64,000 bases of DNA from Hydractinia symbiolongicarpus (GCF_029227915.1 NC_079888.1:9779001-9843000), one strand, 5' to 3'; shown: positions 12,191 through 24,734, numbered from the stretch's first letter. Program-made: numbers and translations. Notes: generated from the sequence alone by a model not told the origin.

Positions 12191-13846
12191 CGCTATCAGA
12201 GTAACATAAACAGCTTACATAAACTTGTCGTAAAAATAGTCGTTTTTTTTCACCGAGATACCGTCAAACTTATGTTAAAACATTTGTTAGCGTTAGTTTA
12301 TTATACAATTTTATTTTCTACTAGGTGATATTTTGATAACCAGGATTTTGTTGTAGTTCTTTTTCACATTAAAATTTTTCGAGTTGTTGGTGTTTTTATT
12401 AAGATTGAAACACGTTTCGATTGCAGTCAAAAATTGTGTGACATTTTTTAAATTCGCAAAAATAACAAAAGTTGAATTTTTTGCTATAAAATCTCCTATT
12501 TTGTGCTACACGTATATGTCTTTTGCATCTACCTCTATCTGTTTTTGGTATCTACTCCTATCTATATTTTGTATTTACCTCTATCTGACCAGGGTAGTTT
12601 GTAGTCTTCAATTTGTAGTTCCACATTTAAATGACACTCTGTTGAAATGTCAGTGAGTAGCTACAACGAAAATTGATTTTTTTCAGGAAGACTATCTTTT
12701 ATAAATAAACCTTGGCTGGACTTGGTTTAAAACAGAGTTGTTGGATCGCCTTATAATGGGGGTGAAGAATAGTTTGGAAAAGATTCGTGTTGGCTTTATA
12801 ATTTGTGTTGTTCTTTGCGTCCTTTATTGTGAGGAAACCATCTGAAAATGTATGTTCTTAGAAGGATTCTTTTAGAAGAAAGCAGAACCCGTCATGTCTT
12901 CAGATTTTCATTGAAATTAACCAATCACCAAGTTCTGCCTGACAATGACTCGGGAAAACTGCAGGAGGTCAAGCAAAACAAGTTCTATGGATTGAGCTAA
13001 ACGTCCCTAAGTATTTAAAGATTTACACACGCTTTTCTTAAAAGAATCCGTAAAATCTAATCTGACACTGGCTGTTTATAATGAAGCCTTGACTTGTTTC
13101 TTTAGTAAGGACACAACTTCAGAATCTGTCCTCATTTTGCTCTTTTCTTACGGCTTCTGGAATTTATGTGTTTATAATTCTGCTTACAACCAATATAAAA
13201 ACGATGTCCTGGATAATTCGTGTCCTGGACGGTTTTTTATTTTAGGAAAAATTCGGGCACAGGTTTGGCTGATTTTATTTTTTTATTTTTTTTATTTCGA
13301 TGAAATCTAAGGTTCTTGTTCTTATGAAAAGTCTTCTTTGAAATTTCAAAAATTCTATAACTTATAAATTATTGACTCTTGTAAAAGGATGTGCATTTTT
13401 GTTTAAAAAAAATACTTGCAGCGTGTGGCCTCTCGAAAATAGACATAAGTCATTTCTGCCTTTTTATATTTTCAGGCTAAATTTTTACAATAGTAACAAT
13501 AAAGTTCGATAAAAAGTTGTCTAGGCGTTATTGTTATGCTCCTCCCGATCAGATTATAAGTTGACAGACAAGAACAAAAAAGGTTTTGACTTGGCTGACC
13601 GTAAAATAATAATTGGCAGGAATTCAATTTTGCAGACGACGAGGCATTATATTTGGCGGGAATATAATTTGGCAGACATCAAGAGATTGTATTTTCGGCA
13701 GGAATGTAGAACTTGGCAGGTTTTTGATGTCGTATAAATATATACATCAGAATTTTAGCCAAGCTAACCATGGTAACATGGATTTGTGATGTTTTATTTA
13801 GATTGGATATTTGTTGGTTAACGCACACAAAGCTGCCACTGCAAAA
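12190..13846. other. no gene seen; degenerate TTGGCAG-type repeats at 13560-13725
   Basis: Mostly AT-rich intergenic sequence. Between about 13560 and 13725 the words TTGGCAGGAAT, TTTGGCGGGAAT and TTGGCAGAC recur at uneven spacing, as in an eroded short-period repeat. ORFs at 12384-12656 and 13089-13310 are hydrophobic readings of T-rich DNA without recognisable domains. Confidence 0.4.
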
Positions 13847-14510
13847 ATGCAATTACCAAACGGTAAGTTTTGAAACAGAGAATGTCAATTTAACTGTTAT
13901 TCGTGGCTTTCCTTTGATAGACTTTCCTTTAACCTTATTTTGTCTGAAGGTTTTCAAACATATTTGTCCAGGCGAATTTTTTCGCCACACCTAGACTTTC
14001 CTTAAATAATCAACATAAAGAAAAAAATATTATTATGTTTTTGTTTGTCAGCACTTTTTCTGTCACATTAACAGAAGCCCTTGTTATAACCTCGTGCAAA
14101 AATCCACTTAGGTAGAAGGACAATGGAAAATTTTAAAGAGCTCAACTCTGGATTGTAAATAAATAAAAAAAGTTTCTTTGGTGCATTTTATGGAGCAGCG
14201 ACATTTATCTCGCGCATATAATATTCTCCGCAACAGCAATGAGAATGCATTTATCGCGTATTATTTCACGCAAGTAAAAATTTCCTCACACCAAGCAGGG
14301 AAAAAAAGAAAAATTTAGGGTTTCATGGACAAAATATTAACAAAAAAAAGTTTTGTATTAAAATTTTACGCACAAATTCTTTTTTTGCGCGAAAATTAGT
14401 ACGGAAGAAAAATAGTAAAAATAATTGGATTTACACTAAAAATGCTGCTACCGTTTTCTTTAAACTGTTCATAAAATTAACGTTTTAAATTTCATATTTG
14501 TATGATTTAG

Positions 14511-15369
14511 TAACAAGTGTTGTTGTTGGGACAGGAGTGGGGGTTGCAGCAGTTGCTGCTACCCCTCTTGTACTTGGAGCTGTTGGATTTACTGCAGGAG
14601 GTAAGACCAAGTTGATTTTACTTGCAAATGAAAGGGAAAATTTTTAATTCAAATTTTGTCGGGCTATTTTTTGAAACTGTTACAATGTCTCACCAGAAAA
14701 TGTTTCCGCAGTATTTCCTTACTTTTTTTTCTCCCAGTGTTACTCCAGACAATTTTTCTCACAGTGTCACCCCAAAACATATTTTTTTGAGCCTCACCAC
14801 ACATTTTTTTTTCTCAATGTCACCCTAAAAAATTGCTTCCTTAGTTTTACCCCTGAACTTTTTTCCTCAGTGTCAACCCAGATCATTTTTAGTTCTCACT
14901 GTCACCCAAAAACATATTAGTTTTCAATGTGACCGCCGAACAATTTTTTCTCAGTGTCACCCCAGATCATTTTTAGTTCTCAATGTCACCCCAGATCATT
15001 TTTAGTTCTCACTGTCACCCAAAAACATATTAGTTTTCAATGTCACCGCCGAACAATTTTTTCTCAGTGTCACGCCAGAAAATGTTTTCCTCAGTGTCAC
15101 CCAAAAACATTTTTCCTCAGTTTCGCCGAGAACATTTTTTCTCTGTGTTTACTATTTTTTCTTAACATAATTTAGGTGTAGCGGCGGGAAGTATTGCTGC
15201 AGCTGCACAGAGTACATTTTATGGAGCGGCGACCACCGGTGTATTTTCTGTCTTGCAAAGCGTTGCAGCTGCCGGTTTGGGAACAGTTGGTGCTGCTGCT
15301 GTAGGGACAACTGCAGGAGTCGGTGCAGCAGCGGCGTGTGATGCATGTACAAGTGAAGATAAAAAATAG
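14511..15369 (+). CDS. ISG12/IFI6-like small hydrophobic protein (two exons visible)
   Basis: Exon 14511-14600 (acceptor TTTAG, donor GTAAGA) and exon 15176-15369 (acceptor TTTAG, stop TAG at 15367-15369) are joined in phase. The product is Gly/Ala-rich: VVGTGVGVAAVAATPLV, LGAVGFTAGG, then VAAGSIAAAAQSTFYGAA, VFSVLQSVAAAGLGTVG and a short tail with CDACTSEDKK. This is the IFI6/IFI27 (ISG12) family pattern: hydrophobic GxxAAG repeats, about 100 residues, mitochondrial or ER membrane proteins linked to innate immunity and apoptosis in vertebrates. The start exon is not certain. A 16-nt candidate, ATG at 13847 to donor GTAAGT at 13863, has the right phase but is speculative. The intron (14601-15175) is filled by a minisatellite. 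No lesion is seen in the two exons. Confidence 0.72.
14690..15150. repeat. minisatellite in intron of the ISG12-like gene
   Basis: Units of roughly 29-38 bp built on TTTTCTCAGTGTCACCCC-AGAACAT recur about 12-14 times with substitutions. There is a higher-order duplication of about 113 bp: the stretch from 14880 (GATCATTTTTAGTTCTCACT) recurs from about 14993. It fills most of the intron. Confidence 0.75.
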
Positions 15370-15554
15370 ACTGACACATACACGCAACTTAATTACGATG
15401 TATAGTTTAGATTGTGGTATAGTTATAATATAGTTTTATTTTCTCCGTCTCCGTCTCCGTTATGTACTTAGATACTTGATATACAACCAAACCGCACATT
15501 GTACTCACAGTTCATGCGACACTTTTAGTGAAGCTGAAAGAAGTAATATACTAC

Positions 15555-15985
15555 GCTAGTAGATTGGGCCGTGAAAAAATCTAATTAATTCAAACGCAGA
15601 AGTAAAATGCAATGGTCTCACTAATTTTAATGAAACTGTGAGGTCTAATTTATAAACGTGATTACGTAATGTTAAAATGGTAAATTTGTCAAATAAGATG
15701 TAGAACAGATAAGATATAGAAGAAGGCGCATGTCAACATTGCACCTCATAAACATAACCGGTATGTAATAACCGTTGTGAAAACCGTTTCAGGTTAAACC
15801 ACACAATTTTATGCTAAAACTTTGTCTGTCGGCTAAAACCGAGTAGTGGGGTAAAGTCTGCACGAAATCTTCCAGCCGTTGTGACGGGTGAATTTTCGTG
15901 GAACGTTTACGGGCTAACGACTAGACTAGTTGATAGGCCGTGAGAAAATCCACTTAGGCAAAAGAACAACGGGAAAGAGCCGTCA
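15555..15985 (-). repeat. dispersed repeat (CTAGTCGTTAGCCCGT family)
   Basis: 15883-15924 read on the minus strand gives CTAGTCGTTAGCCCGT followed by a CACCCGTC end, matching the direct copy at 50755-50794. Related pieces on the plus strand carry GGCCGTGA-AAAATC (15566 and 15935) and AAAATCCACTTAGG (15945 and 14099). These are probably partial copies of one interspersed element. Confidence 0.45.
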
Positions 15986-16254
15986 CATGAATTTTGATGA
16001 CGTCAGCTATGACCTGTCGATACACAATAACAATTTTTTTTTGAAATTTGTTTACCTATTGCCTTTATTGTGCAGAGCATAAATCGCGAATTAAGAAATG
16101 TAAAGAGAATCATGTGCTTTTGACAAACGGATAAATAGATATTGGGATTAACAGTTTTCCAGATGGCATCATCAACCAACTGTTTCTAATTATTCGACCT
16201 GAAAGTTATAATTGCAATGCAATGATTTTATTAATTTTATTAAACGCATTGTCT

Positions 16255-16345
16255 CTTGCATGACTCGGCCGGGGTTGAACCCAGACCTCCCGCACTGGAA
16301 GCGAACGTTCTTCCCCAAGGCTGCCAGTTGGTTTAGGGTACGATT
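16255..16345 (-). mobile_element. tRNA-like SINE head fragment
   Basis: On the minus strand this reads CGTTCGCTTCCAGTGCGGGA, GGTCTGGGTTCAACCCC, GGCCGAGTCATGC. The B box is GGTTCAACCCC. The same head (CGCTTCCA-TGC, GTTCAAACCCC, CCGAGTCATGCC) occurs at 22105-22180. The body is missing, so this is a truncated copy. Confidence 0.55.
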
Positions 16346-16680
16346 TCGAAAAGTCAACAAGTAAAGAGTTAACATTCACCAGACAACAACAGTCACTGGA
16401 ACGGATAAAATATGGCAATTTAGGTAATAACGTACAAATGAACTCTTTCTAGTAATACCAGCGTGGAATTTTCTTGCTCTGCACAATTCCTCAAGCATTT
16501 GAATAATTTGAATATATTGATTCACAACATAGAGTATTCTTATTAGAATTCTTGTGGCTTATTTGCAAGGACTATTTTTTAAATAATTAGATATGGAAAC
16601 GAGCTATTGACCTGGATACGAGCAACTTAGCGGTGTCCAGGTTCTGTACTGTCTCTCTCTCTTTATGTATACTGTCGGCT

Positions 16681-16767
16681 CTCTCTAATTCGATTTTCCA
16701 GGGGGATAAAGTTTTTATCGGATTAGAAAGAGAATCGAATTAGGGAGTGTCTCTCTAATTCGAGTTT
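16681..16767. repeat. short inverted plus direct repeat of CTCTCTAATTCGA
   Basis: CTCTCTAATTCGATT at 16681-16695 pairs with AATCGAATTAGGGAG at 16733-16747 (14 of 15). A third direct copy, CTCTCTAATTCGAG, follows at about 16751. It could fold as a hairpin with a 37-base loop. No function assigned. Confidence 0.5.
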
Positions 16768-17047
16768 TTAGGCGGCAAAGTAGAAAAAATCAGAAAAAAG
16801 AATAAGACATACATTTTTGATATGAACAGTGCAGTACGAATAATTAAGGCTTTTCCCAAGGATCTTTTAAGATCTCTGGAAATAGTCATCAATATTTGAC
16901 TGTTTCTTATTCACCATATTATCCAAATCGATGGCTATATATACATCTTTTATGCAACCATTACATCGTTTTTTAAAGTTGGAAAAGCACTGTAATCTTC
17001 TAATTGCTAATACCATTTAATACATCTTTGTATCATCTGATTCGTCA

Positions 17048-17633
17048 TCACTGGAGTCCACAGAGTTCCCAGACACTAGCAATTATGTCAGCATTGTACA
17101 AAGTACCACTGACGGATGTTTGTAAGTCCACATCTACCAGTTCTTCGGATGTCATTCGATAATCCACAAGGAAGTTATCATTCATTTTTTTAAGATCCGC
17201 TTTCAATTCTCTCACGACGTGTTCCTCTACTTCCGAACCAGCAAACGGTACCGCTCTTTCCACAGTTTAGCTTGATTTTCTGCATTTTTGAAACAGTTCG
17301 TGCAAATTTAATTATGAACAGAATCCCATGTTTTTCGCAACATTGTCATAGCACTTAGAATTTGAAAGTTTATTGCTCTTCTCCAAATTTAGTATCTGCT
17401 ATTTCACTGCGAGAGAACGATATTTCGTTGTGTGATTGAAGTGGTGTTGGGAGAAAGGAAGATTGCTGCACCCATTGCAAACCTGGTACCTCAGAATCAT
17501 TAAATCCATTCATTCCAACAGTTATACACCTACACCTTGAAGAAAGAAAAGATAAACTTTTTAGTCTTCCTTGGCTTTCGAACTCGTTTAGCCAGCTATA
17601 CTTGCCTACATAACTCGTCTTTAACTCGTCCAT
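17048..17633 (-). other. unresolved minus-strand ORFs, possible old transposase tail
   Basis: Two ORFs (17263-17048 and 17633-17370) are separated by stops. Just upstream of the first, one frame reads NCFKNAENQAKLW, and downstream another frame gives an acidic DSSDDESDD end. Pogo/Tigger transposases have an NCFRKAGF-like motif and an acidic tail, but the resemblance is weak and no DDE core is seen. I do not assign a family. Confidence 0.2.
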
Positions 17634-19354
17634 AATAACAAATAATGTGATATAATAAACTTTAAGCTAAGTGAAAATTAGAAATAGTTAAACAAAATAT
17701 TAACGATAAGTATATATAAGCACATAAAGTTAAAGGGTTAAAAACAGCAAATTGAACCTGCATCTTCATATGTTTTAAATACTGACAACCTTACAATAAT
17801 ATTTCTAAAATAATAAAAGAATTTGATTATCATTATTTGCTTTTGGATATATAAAAAAAATTGTCAATGCAGTTTGTTGTCGATTGTGTGACAAAAAAGT
17901 TTGAAAAAAAAGATACCTCCTTCTTCTTACTTGATTTCGCACGTACTTATTGTCGCGCGTGCGCACAAACAAGTTTGTCAATACACGCCAAATTATATGT
18001 TAAGAAACAAAACTGATTGTACATAGGCGTTTTAAACATACGTTGTGTCACACTCTATTTTTCGTATTAAAATTTTTTATTCCTGTGGAGGAGTGTAGAA
18101 ATGTAAATTTCGTGAAATATGTGAAGTAAATCTGAACAGTGATGCTTCATATACAAGCATTTAATTCTTAGACCTCGACTGTTTTAGCCATCCCCCAACC
18201 GCCCAGCTTTTCAGGCGCCGTCAAAAGTACAAACTGAATATAGCTAATCGACACATCTTTGGTTGTTAACCAGAAGATGTTGTTTTTAAATTGTTTCTTG
18301 AAAGGGTAATATTTTGTTTAACTTAATCATAAAAACAGCATTCAATATAATAAGCAACATACAGAATAACACAACTCGTGGGAGGACGATAAATTAAATC
18401 GTAAGCTAATCACGTTTATAATCTAAATATATATGACTTTCAATGAGCATAACGAGAGTTATTATATTGGTTTTTTTATCTTAAACTAATTTACTTTTGA
18501 AAAATCAGACTTAAATGTCATGTGTTGTGTTCCTTAATCAATTATTTTGACAAAAAAGTATAGGACTAAGCTTGTTTTGATTTTAAGAGCAGAATGGAAC
18601 TGTGTTGTTTGAATTCAACATTAAAAGTATGATTTTTATTTTTATTAATTTATACTTATTTACTTTTTTTTGTTTTATAAACAACAACAGAAAATTGTAG
18701 GATGATAAGTTGGACTATAGCATCTCCCGACAAGCGTTTAAAAACGACGCTGAAAGAGAACTAATAACGCCGGGGATTGAAGGCTCTGGCAGTGTTGTTT
18801 ATTAAACCTATGCTAAAAAGCTGTGCGGTGGAGAATCGAACCCATAAAATATCCAGAGCAGAAGAACTGTTATAGTAAGTTAGGCCTGTACATATTTAAC
18901 AAAGTATAAGCTTTTTTGATTCTTCTGTCTACATTTTTAACTTTATACTTTTCTCTGCTGGCAAGATGTCTGTTTTTCTTCTTCAGTCAATCATAGCGCA
19001 ATGCAGTGAAAGTTAAGTGGTTTCATTTTTGTATTCAAATCTCTTTAAAAACTGTACGCAAAATGAACCATAGTTTGGCAAGGCAAACTTTACTTTTTTT
19101 ATAGACTCACATTTTTATATTGATATTTATAAAGAGCACCTGAAGAAGAGCTGTTGCAGTCAAAAACATTTTAATCAGCGAATCAGATCGCTTTTGTTTT
19201 TTATTTTTGTTTTGAATAAATTAAAAAAGCAGAAATAATTATGGCAGAGCAGAAGTTCAAATGGAAAGAATTTTACAATACCATATTTTACCGTACTTTG
19301 AAGTGAAACGTGTGGGAAACAAGGGAAAACTATGAAGAGACAAGGTCAAATAGC

Positions 19355-19460
19355 TTGAGAGCGGAGTGAAACGAACTGGAAACAAGGGGAAACGACGACG
19401 AAGCTGGGGAAACGAGTGGAAATGATGGGGAAACGAGGGAACAACTGGAGAACAGGAAAA
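19355..19460. repeat. degenerate GGGGAAACGA-type purine repeat
   Basis: GGAAAC / GGGGAAACGA words recur about eight times over roughly 100 bp with irregular spacers (for example 19388, 19407, 19429). It is purine-rich on the plus strand. The minus-strand ORF over it (SFPLVSPASSSFPLVSSSF) is simply the translation of the repeat. Confidence 0.55.
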
Positions 19461-20841
19461 ACCGAGAGAGCTTAATTTTCATGTGATTGTTATCATGGAC
19501 TCGTAAAACTCGAAAATAGCTAGGTCGTTTTTTGAATGAAAGCATGCTGATACGTTGCATTCACACATGAGGAAGTGATTTCCCCACAACTTTATTCAAA
19601 TTTTGATCAACAACACTTTTCGTTCATTTGTTTACATATTGTCGCAGCACAGCTACCATTTTTCTGAGCCGTGTAAAGTACAGCTGTATCGATGTAAGTC
19701 CAAAATACATTATAACATGTTTTTACTATTAGTATTAAGATATCAAACTAGATAAAAAAAAGTGAGACAGGAAACAAAATTTTTCAACATTATAAGCTTT
19801 CATTTAGTTTTAATAAATCAACTTTTTAATTTTTCTTGTTTGAACCATGGTCTTAAATTCTGACAAAAATTCTTAGAAATTCACGTAAGTCCGGGGCCAA
19901 AAGAGGGACTAGGAATGACCGAGCGAAGCACCTACTTCAAGTGGAAATAACAACTGTTTAAACGTGACCGCCATTATTGATTCTGTGTACCACACCTCCG
20001 ATCGTTTCCTATTTTTTTTTTAAGAAACAGAAATATAAGAAACCAGAAAAGTTTCCTGGTTAAAAGTGCGATCATTAAACCTGTAATTATTGTCGTTCCC
20101 GGGCCCGTTCTGACGCGATCTCATGCAAAACAACTCTTCAGGAAAAAGTATTTTTTTCATTTCGGTTTTGTCAACACCTGGGTCCAAGGTAATCTTCGAG
20201 AACATCTCGTGCTGTTTTAAGAAACCAATCAAAATGCTTTCATTGTACATCAAAAGTCAAGGGATTCCCGAAAACAATATTATATTCTGCTAGTTTACTG
20301 AAACCCCATATCCGTTAATTTAAATAGAACCTCATAAGAACTGAGTATGATTTAGTGTTGTAATATCCCCAACGCAATTTCAGCTTCCTTGCCGTGAAAT
20401 CTAGCAACTCTCCCCTCGGAAACTACCTAATTACCCAACTCCACGACATTCATCACAAATCGCTTCTTAAAAATCGAGCCTAAAAGAACCCAATCAAAAT
20501 TTCCAAGATGGTAGCCTGTATTTAACAACAGTGTGTTGCTATAATTTTGTAGTTTAACAGCTATGTGTATGCTTCAGCACGACTCCACTAAGCATTTGGT
20601 TGTATACAACTACTCGAGTCAAGCTGTGCCAAGTATACTTTCTGAGTTCCACTCAGCACAGCACAGCTTAACAAACCTTACTTTGCAGGGGAGAGAAAAT
20701 AAAAATCAAAAAAAGTGGAACTAGCTCCTGAAGTAGCTGACTTGAAGTTCCTAAAGTAGCGACGTGAACGAAGCATGAAATACATAAAAGCTAGGTGCAA
20801 GAAAAGATTATCTATCTTGCATTAATTTCCTTTCCTTAAAA

Positions 20842-21122
20842 TTAACTGCCTTCGGAAATCTGTTTTATTGATAAATTATTCTTCGCAGAGACACAGGCAC
20901 AGGAAGCATCTCTTGGTGTTAATTTGCTGATACAGACAGTAACATAATCATTCTTTTCTTCTTTGAAATTTATTTTTCCATGTCGAAAAACAAAAATGGC
21001 TATTTTTCCGGTATGTAAGTAATTTACAGACTCGAGCATATAGATATATCTAGAATTTTTATCTTCTCCAGCCTTGGTCATGTTTTCATCCAGAATGAGT
21101 CTTGCTGAAATATTTCTTTCTA
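20842..21122 (-). CDS. candidate terminal exon, unknown protein
   Basis: On the minus strand a strong polypyrimidine tract ends in TTTTATATTAG near 21123. It is followed by an open frame (ERNISARLILDENMTKAG, YIYMLESVNYLHTGKIAIFV, LTPRDASCACVS) to a stop at 20842. The composition looks protein-like, with alternating hydrophobic strands, and a beta-sandwich domain such as TNF/C1q is conceivable, but I recognise no family. No partner exon was found upstream. It could equally be a chance ORF. Confidence 0.25.
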
Positions 21123-21648
21123 ATATAAAATTAAAAAAAACAAAAAAAATATTGAACCAGCGACCAAAGTGCGCTGGTCTGTTTATTGCGCAAAATGCGT
21201 TTGCCAGATTTTTAATATGTGCGCAGGATTTGCGGAATGTGAGCATTTTAACCGGTTCGTAGCCCCTTTAAAACGAAAGTAAATGTTAAATGTTCTTTTT
21301 TGTTTATCTCAAAGTTTTTTTCAAAATTAGTGTGATTTATTAAAAGAATGGATGGATTAATGAATGAATGACCACGTCCCAAAAGAAAGATTTAGTCGCG
21401 TTTACTTGACATCTCTCACACTTGAGAGAGTTATTTAGCATATATAGTCTAAAGTATTTTAAGGCCTTATCATATCTGCAATCTCTCCTCTTTTTAATGT
21501 AGTTGGAACTTTTAATATTTAAACTCGAATATTTAAATGTGTGAGAAAACATTTTTTTTCTGGTTATCTCGACATTCACAGGCGGACATTCCTCAATAAG
21601 TCATAGTACAAGAATTGGCGGCAAAATTGTTAATAAAAGTCTTGCATG

Positions 21649-21711
21649 CTACTGGAGGCATGCTACTGGAGGTACAAATCAAATACAATCAAATCAAATC
21701 AAATCAAATCA
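21649..21711. repeat. doubled CATGCTACTGGAGG plus (TCAAA)n
   Basis: CATGCTACTGGAGG occurs twice in direct tandem near 21646-21673. It is followed by a pentanucleotide run based on TCAAA (about 21677-21711). This could be the 3' tail of a retroelement. Confidence 0.5.
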
Positions 21712-21844
21712 ATAACAAGATACTTAGGCGATGTAAAAGTTGTAGTAATGGTATCCAAGGACATAGGCTTAGTGAAAGCTCTAACCCAATGATGTAGATA
21801 GTAATGCGCAAATTTCCTAAATAAAATTCGGCCAGCAGATTATG

Positions 21845-22185
21845 GCGAGTCAATTGCAGAAATAGATAAAAAATAATTATTTATTTGTATGAAATTGTTT
21901 ACCCAGGATAGCCTCTTCAGTCTTTTTGGTACTGCTATCAACGAGGGTCCTGCAAAGGTGGTCCTAGTGCATTTGAAGCTCCCATTTGAGGTACGAAAGT
22001 CGTGCAACCACAACAATTTCCCAACTAGACAACCGCCTAAGATATCAATCCTATTTCCATGCTGAATGCTAAGCAGAAAGGATAGATTCACAATTTTATA
22101 GTCTTTGGCATGACTCGGACGGGGTTTGAACCTAAGACCTCTAGCAGTGGAAGCGAATGCTCTACCACAAGCCCATTTCGAATGA
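21845..22185 (-). mobile_element. tRNA-derived SINE, near full length
   Basis: Read on the minus strand from 22185: GTGGTAGAGCATTCGCTTCC (A-box-like), then GGTCTTAGGTTCAAACCCC (B box), then CGTCCGAGTCATGCC. The body contains GGCGGTTGTCTAGTTGGGAA, related to the SINE at position 1. It ends in an AT-rich tail near 21845. It shares its head with the fragment at 16255-16345. Confidence 0.65.
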
Positions 22186-22189
22186 AGAA

Positions 22190-24627
22190 TTATGTTGTTG
22201 TTACTTACTTGCTCATATGAAAGATTTGGGTGTTTTGTTGCTGGTAACGTTTTATAATTGTGTTAACGCTAAATATGAATATTTCTTCGCAGTTATTGTA
22301 GAAGAGAAAAAGTATGGATCACAAAAAACAACTTTTATCAATAACTTCATTTTATGGGAAAATTGTAAAACAGCCCCGGCGAAGGAATTTTAAAAAGGAC
22401 TAAAAAAATTAATTATCTGAGAATTTGGTATGATGAGCAAGAACATTTGAACCCTCAGATTGGATAAAATTCACCTTAGAATCTATAGCGTTCAGGCTCC
22501 TAAAATCCATTTTAAATGTTTCTACAAATGACTTTATCCTTAGAGAAAAAAACTGTGTGTGTAATCAGAAAACGTACGGTGTTTCCTTAGTTGAAAGACA
22601 TAATAAACTATTATACAATTTATAAAAACGGTTACTGTGTATATCTTATGGTCGATGATCGTAATCAACACAAAATATTTTTACGTGAGCATAGCAAGTT
22701 TTGCTATTTCACAAAAAGGCGCGAAAAAAAGCTTTTTCCGCTTTTTTAAAAAATAATGATTTAAGCTTTGCTTTCTCTCATATTATTAAGGCTGAACTCC
22801 CAGGAAACGAGGGTGATCTTTGAAGGTTTAAGTGCAATGTGTTATTCGTTTAAAAAACACGTGATCACATGATTGTGTTATCCAATGCTAAAGCTTGAAT
22901 GACTCAGACGATTAGATTTATCTTAACTAAGCGTATTATACTGCCTTAGAACAAGACGCTTTGCGTCAACACAGACTTTTGGATTATTGAAGAAAGTTAT
23001 TACTGCCAGAATTTTTGTTGGTAGAAAAGTTCTGTAAGAAAGCCCTAAATAGTAACGATATAAATCTAAGAATGGCAATATGACTTTTCTATTTATAGTT
23101 CGTAGTGTAAATAGAACCAAATTGAGGCTGGATCTTTCGAAATTTATACGTTTTTCCATCTTTAGTAATGGGGTGTCTTGTGAGAAAATTTCAGAATTAG
23201 GTACTTGTTTACGTTCCAAAGCCCACGCTAAACATATCTATGCAAACTTGCATATTTTTATGCGCAGTTAAGCTCTGCAATTTGTACACAGCCTCCTACA
23301 CGGTCGCTGTTTTAAAATTATATCGCAGTTTAGCAGGCTTACTGTGTGTGTTCAAGCTGAATTTCGCGACTTATGGAAAATATTGAAGGATCATTCTACT
23401 TTTCCTGAGCTGGCATGATATTTCTGCCAGCCAATCAAAATATCCCAATGCTATGACTTGCTTGTACATTAAACAATCCGTAAAAATATCGTCGAAAGTG
23501 GAGAAGAATTCGGCACTTTGTTGTAAAAGGCACCATCAATAATAACTTCCGTTCAACAGCATGTGTTGGTGACAAATCGTTAGAGAAATTAGGCCTTCAT
23601 TTCATTATATTTCTAACAAAAAACGTCCTGAATTCTTGAGAAGCCAACGTTCCTAATTTCTGAATGTTCTATTCAGGAGCTATAATATTAACACGATCTT
23701 AAACAGTTTGCTAAAAGCTAGATGCTAGACTCCCTATCAACATGCATCTAAAGACTGCCTATATATATTAATGAAGTTAATTTTTTATTTTGTTCTGATT
23801 GTTTTAAAAATTGAAGTTAAATAAATGTCAAAGTTTAGAGACAGAAATATTGGTTTTTACTTACAGGGTCACTCTTACCTTTCTGGAGGTTTATTGCTGG
23901 GATATTTTTGAGTTTTTTTGCTAAAAATGTATATATTCCTCTATATAAATATCCCTCTCAATGCATAAGGAATTTCATTAGTGAAGGGCTTCTTTCTTTA
24001 AAAATTGGTAAAATTTTTAGACTTTCTGTATCGCTCAACTAGCTACAGCTGGTGACGATGTAAATTAATATATAAAAATACTAAGTATAATAAATGATTA
24101 CCATTCTTATGAGTTGAAACTGCTTCCAATATGAAATATTGAAAGAGGGAAACAGAAGACACAAAGAGAGATATACTGCCTAATAAGGAAAACTTAGAAC
24201 AGGGAAGCATTATCCTTCAACTAGATTAATTAAGTTCGAATTCACGTCTCGAAAGTAAAAGAAAATGATATGTGTATGTAACTGTCTTTTCTTTTCGTCC
24301 CCCATGTCGAAACTACATGAACACAAAAGCGCATTTATTCGTCATCCCTACGAAGGAGTGTGAAAAAAATATGCTTGCACTTGTCGAAGATAAACAAGTG
24401 TGTGTTTATTCTTCTTGTTGACATTTTTAAAATACATCCAGAGCGAAATGAAGCAAGATATTTCAACCACTCTTTCCAAACTAGGTATTAAGAAGAGCGG
24501 TGGTGTCGAAACTCATACGTCATCTCAATCTTCTTTTACGGTTATATAAATCTGTTGTCTGTTAAAATCATCATATGCTTTTTATACATCAAGCTGGCTA
24601 GATAATAAAAAAGAAATTGTTTGTATG
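22190..24627. other. no gene seen upstream of Hedgling
   Basis: AT-rich intergenic DNA. The 98-codon minus ORF at 22923-23219 and the plus ORF at 22157-22393 carry no recognisable domain. The last few hundred bases are presumably promoter-proximal to Hedgling. Confidence 0.45.
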
Positions 24628-24635
24628 TATAAAAG
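24628..24635 (+). promoter_or_regulatory. possible TATA box of Hedgling
   Basis: TATAAAAG lies 100 bp upstream of the Hedgling ATG (24735), a plausible distance for a TATA box with a 5' UTR of about 70 bases. No transcript evidence is available, and TATA-like words are common in AT-rich DNA. Confidence 0.25.
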
Positions 24636-24734
24636 ACAATAGTAGAGAATATTTTAACGTAAAGTGGTTTGGTGAGGTCACTTAATGAGAGTAATTGATA
24701 ATCCATAAAAAGATATTAAAGAACGCAAGAAGCA

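Noticed and set aside
14690-15150. Regular repeats that could be mistaken for a CRISPR array
   Set aside because: Units diverge and there are no unique spacers; the repeat lies in an intron of a eukaryotic gene.
18820-18870. tRNA B-box-like word on the minus strand (GGTTCGATTCTCC)
   Set aside because: No A box at the right distance and no stems form; too little to call a SINE or tRNA.
22923-23219. 98-codon minus ORF
   Set aside because: No recognisable domain or splice-bounded structure; length is within chance for AT-rich DNA read as Leu/Phe-rich.
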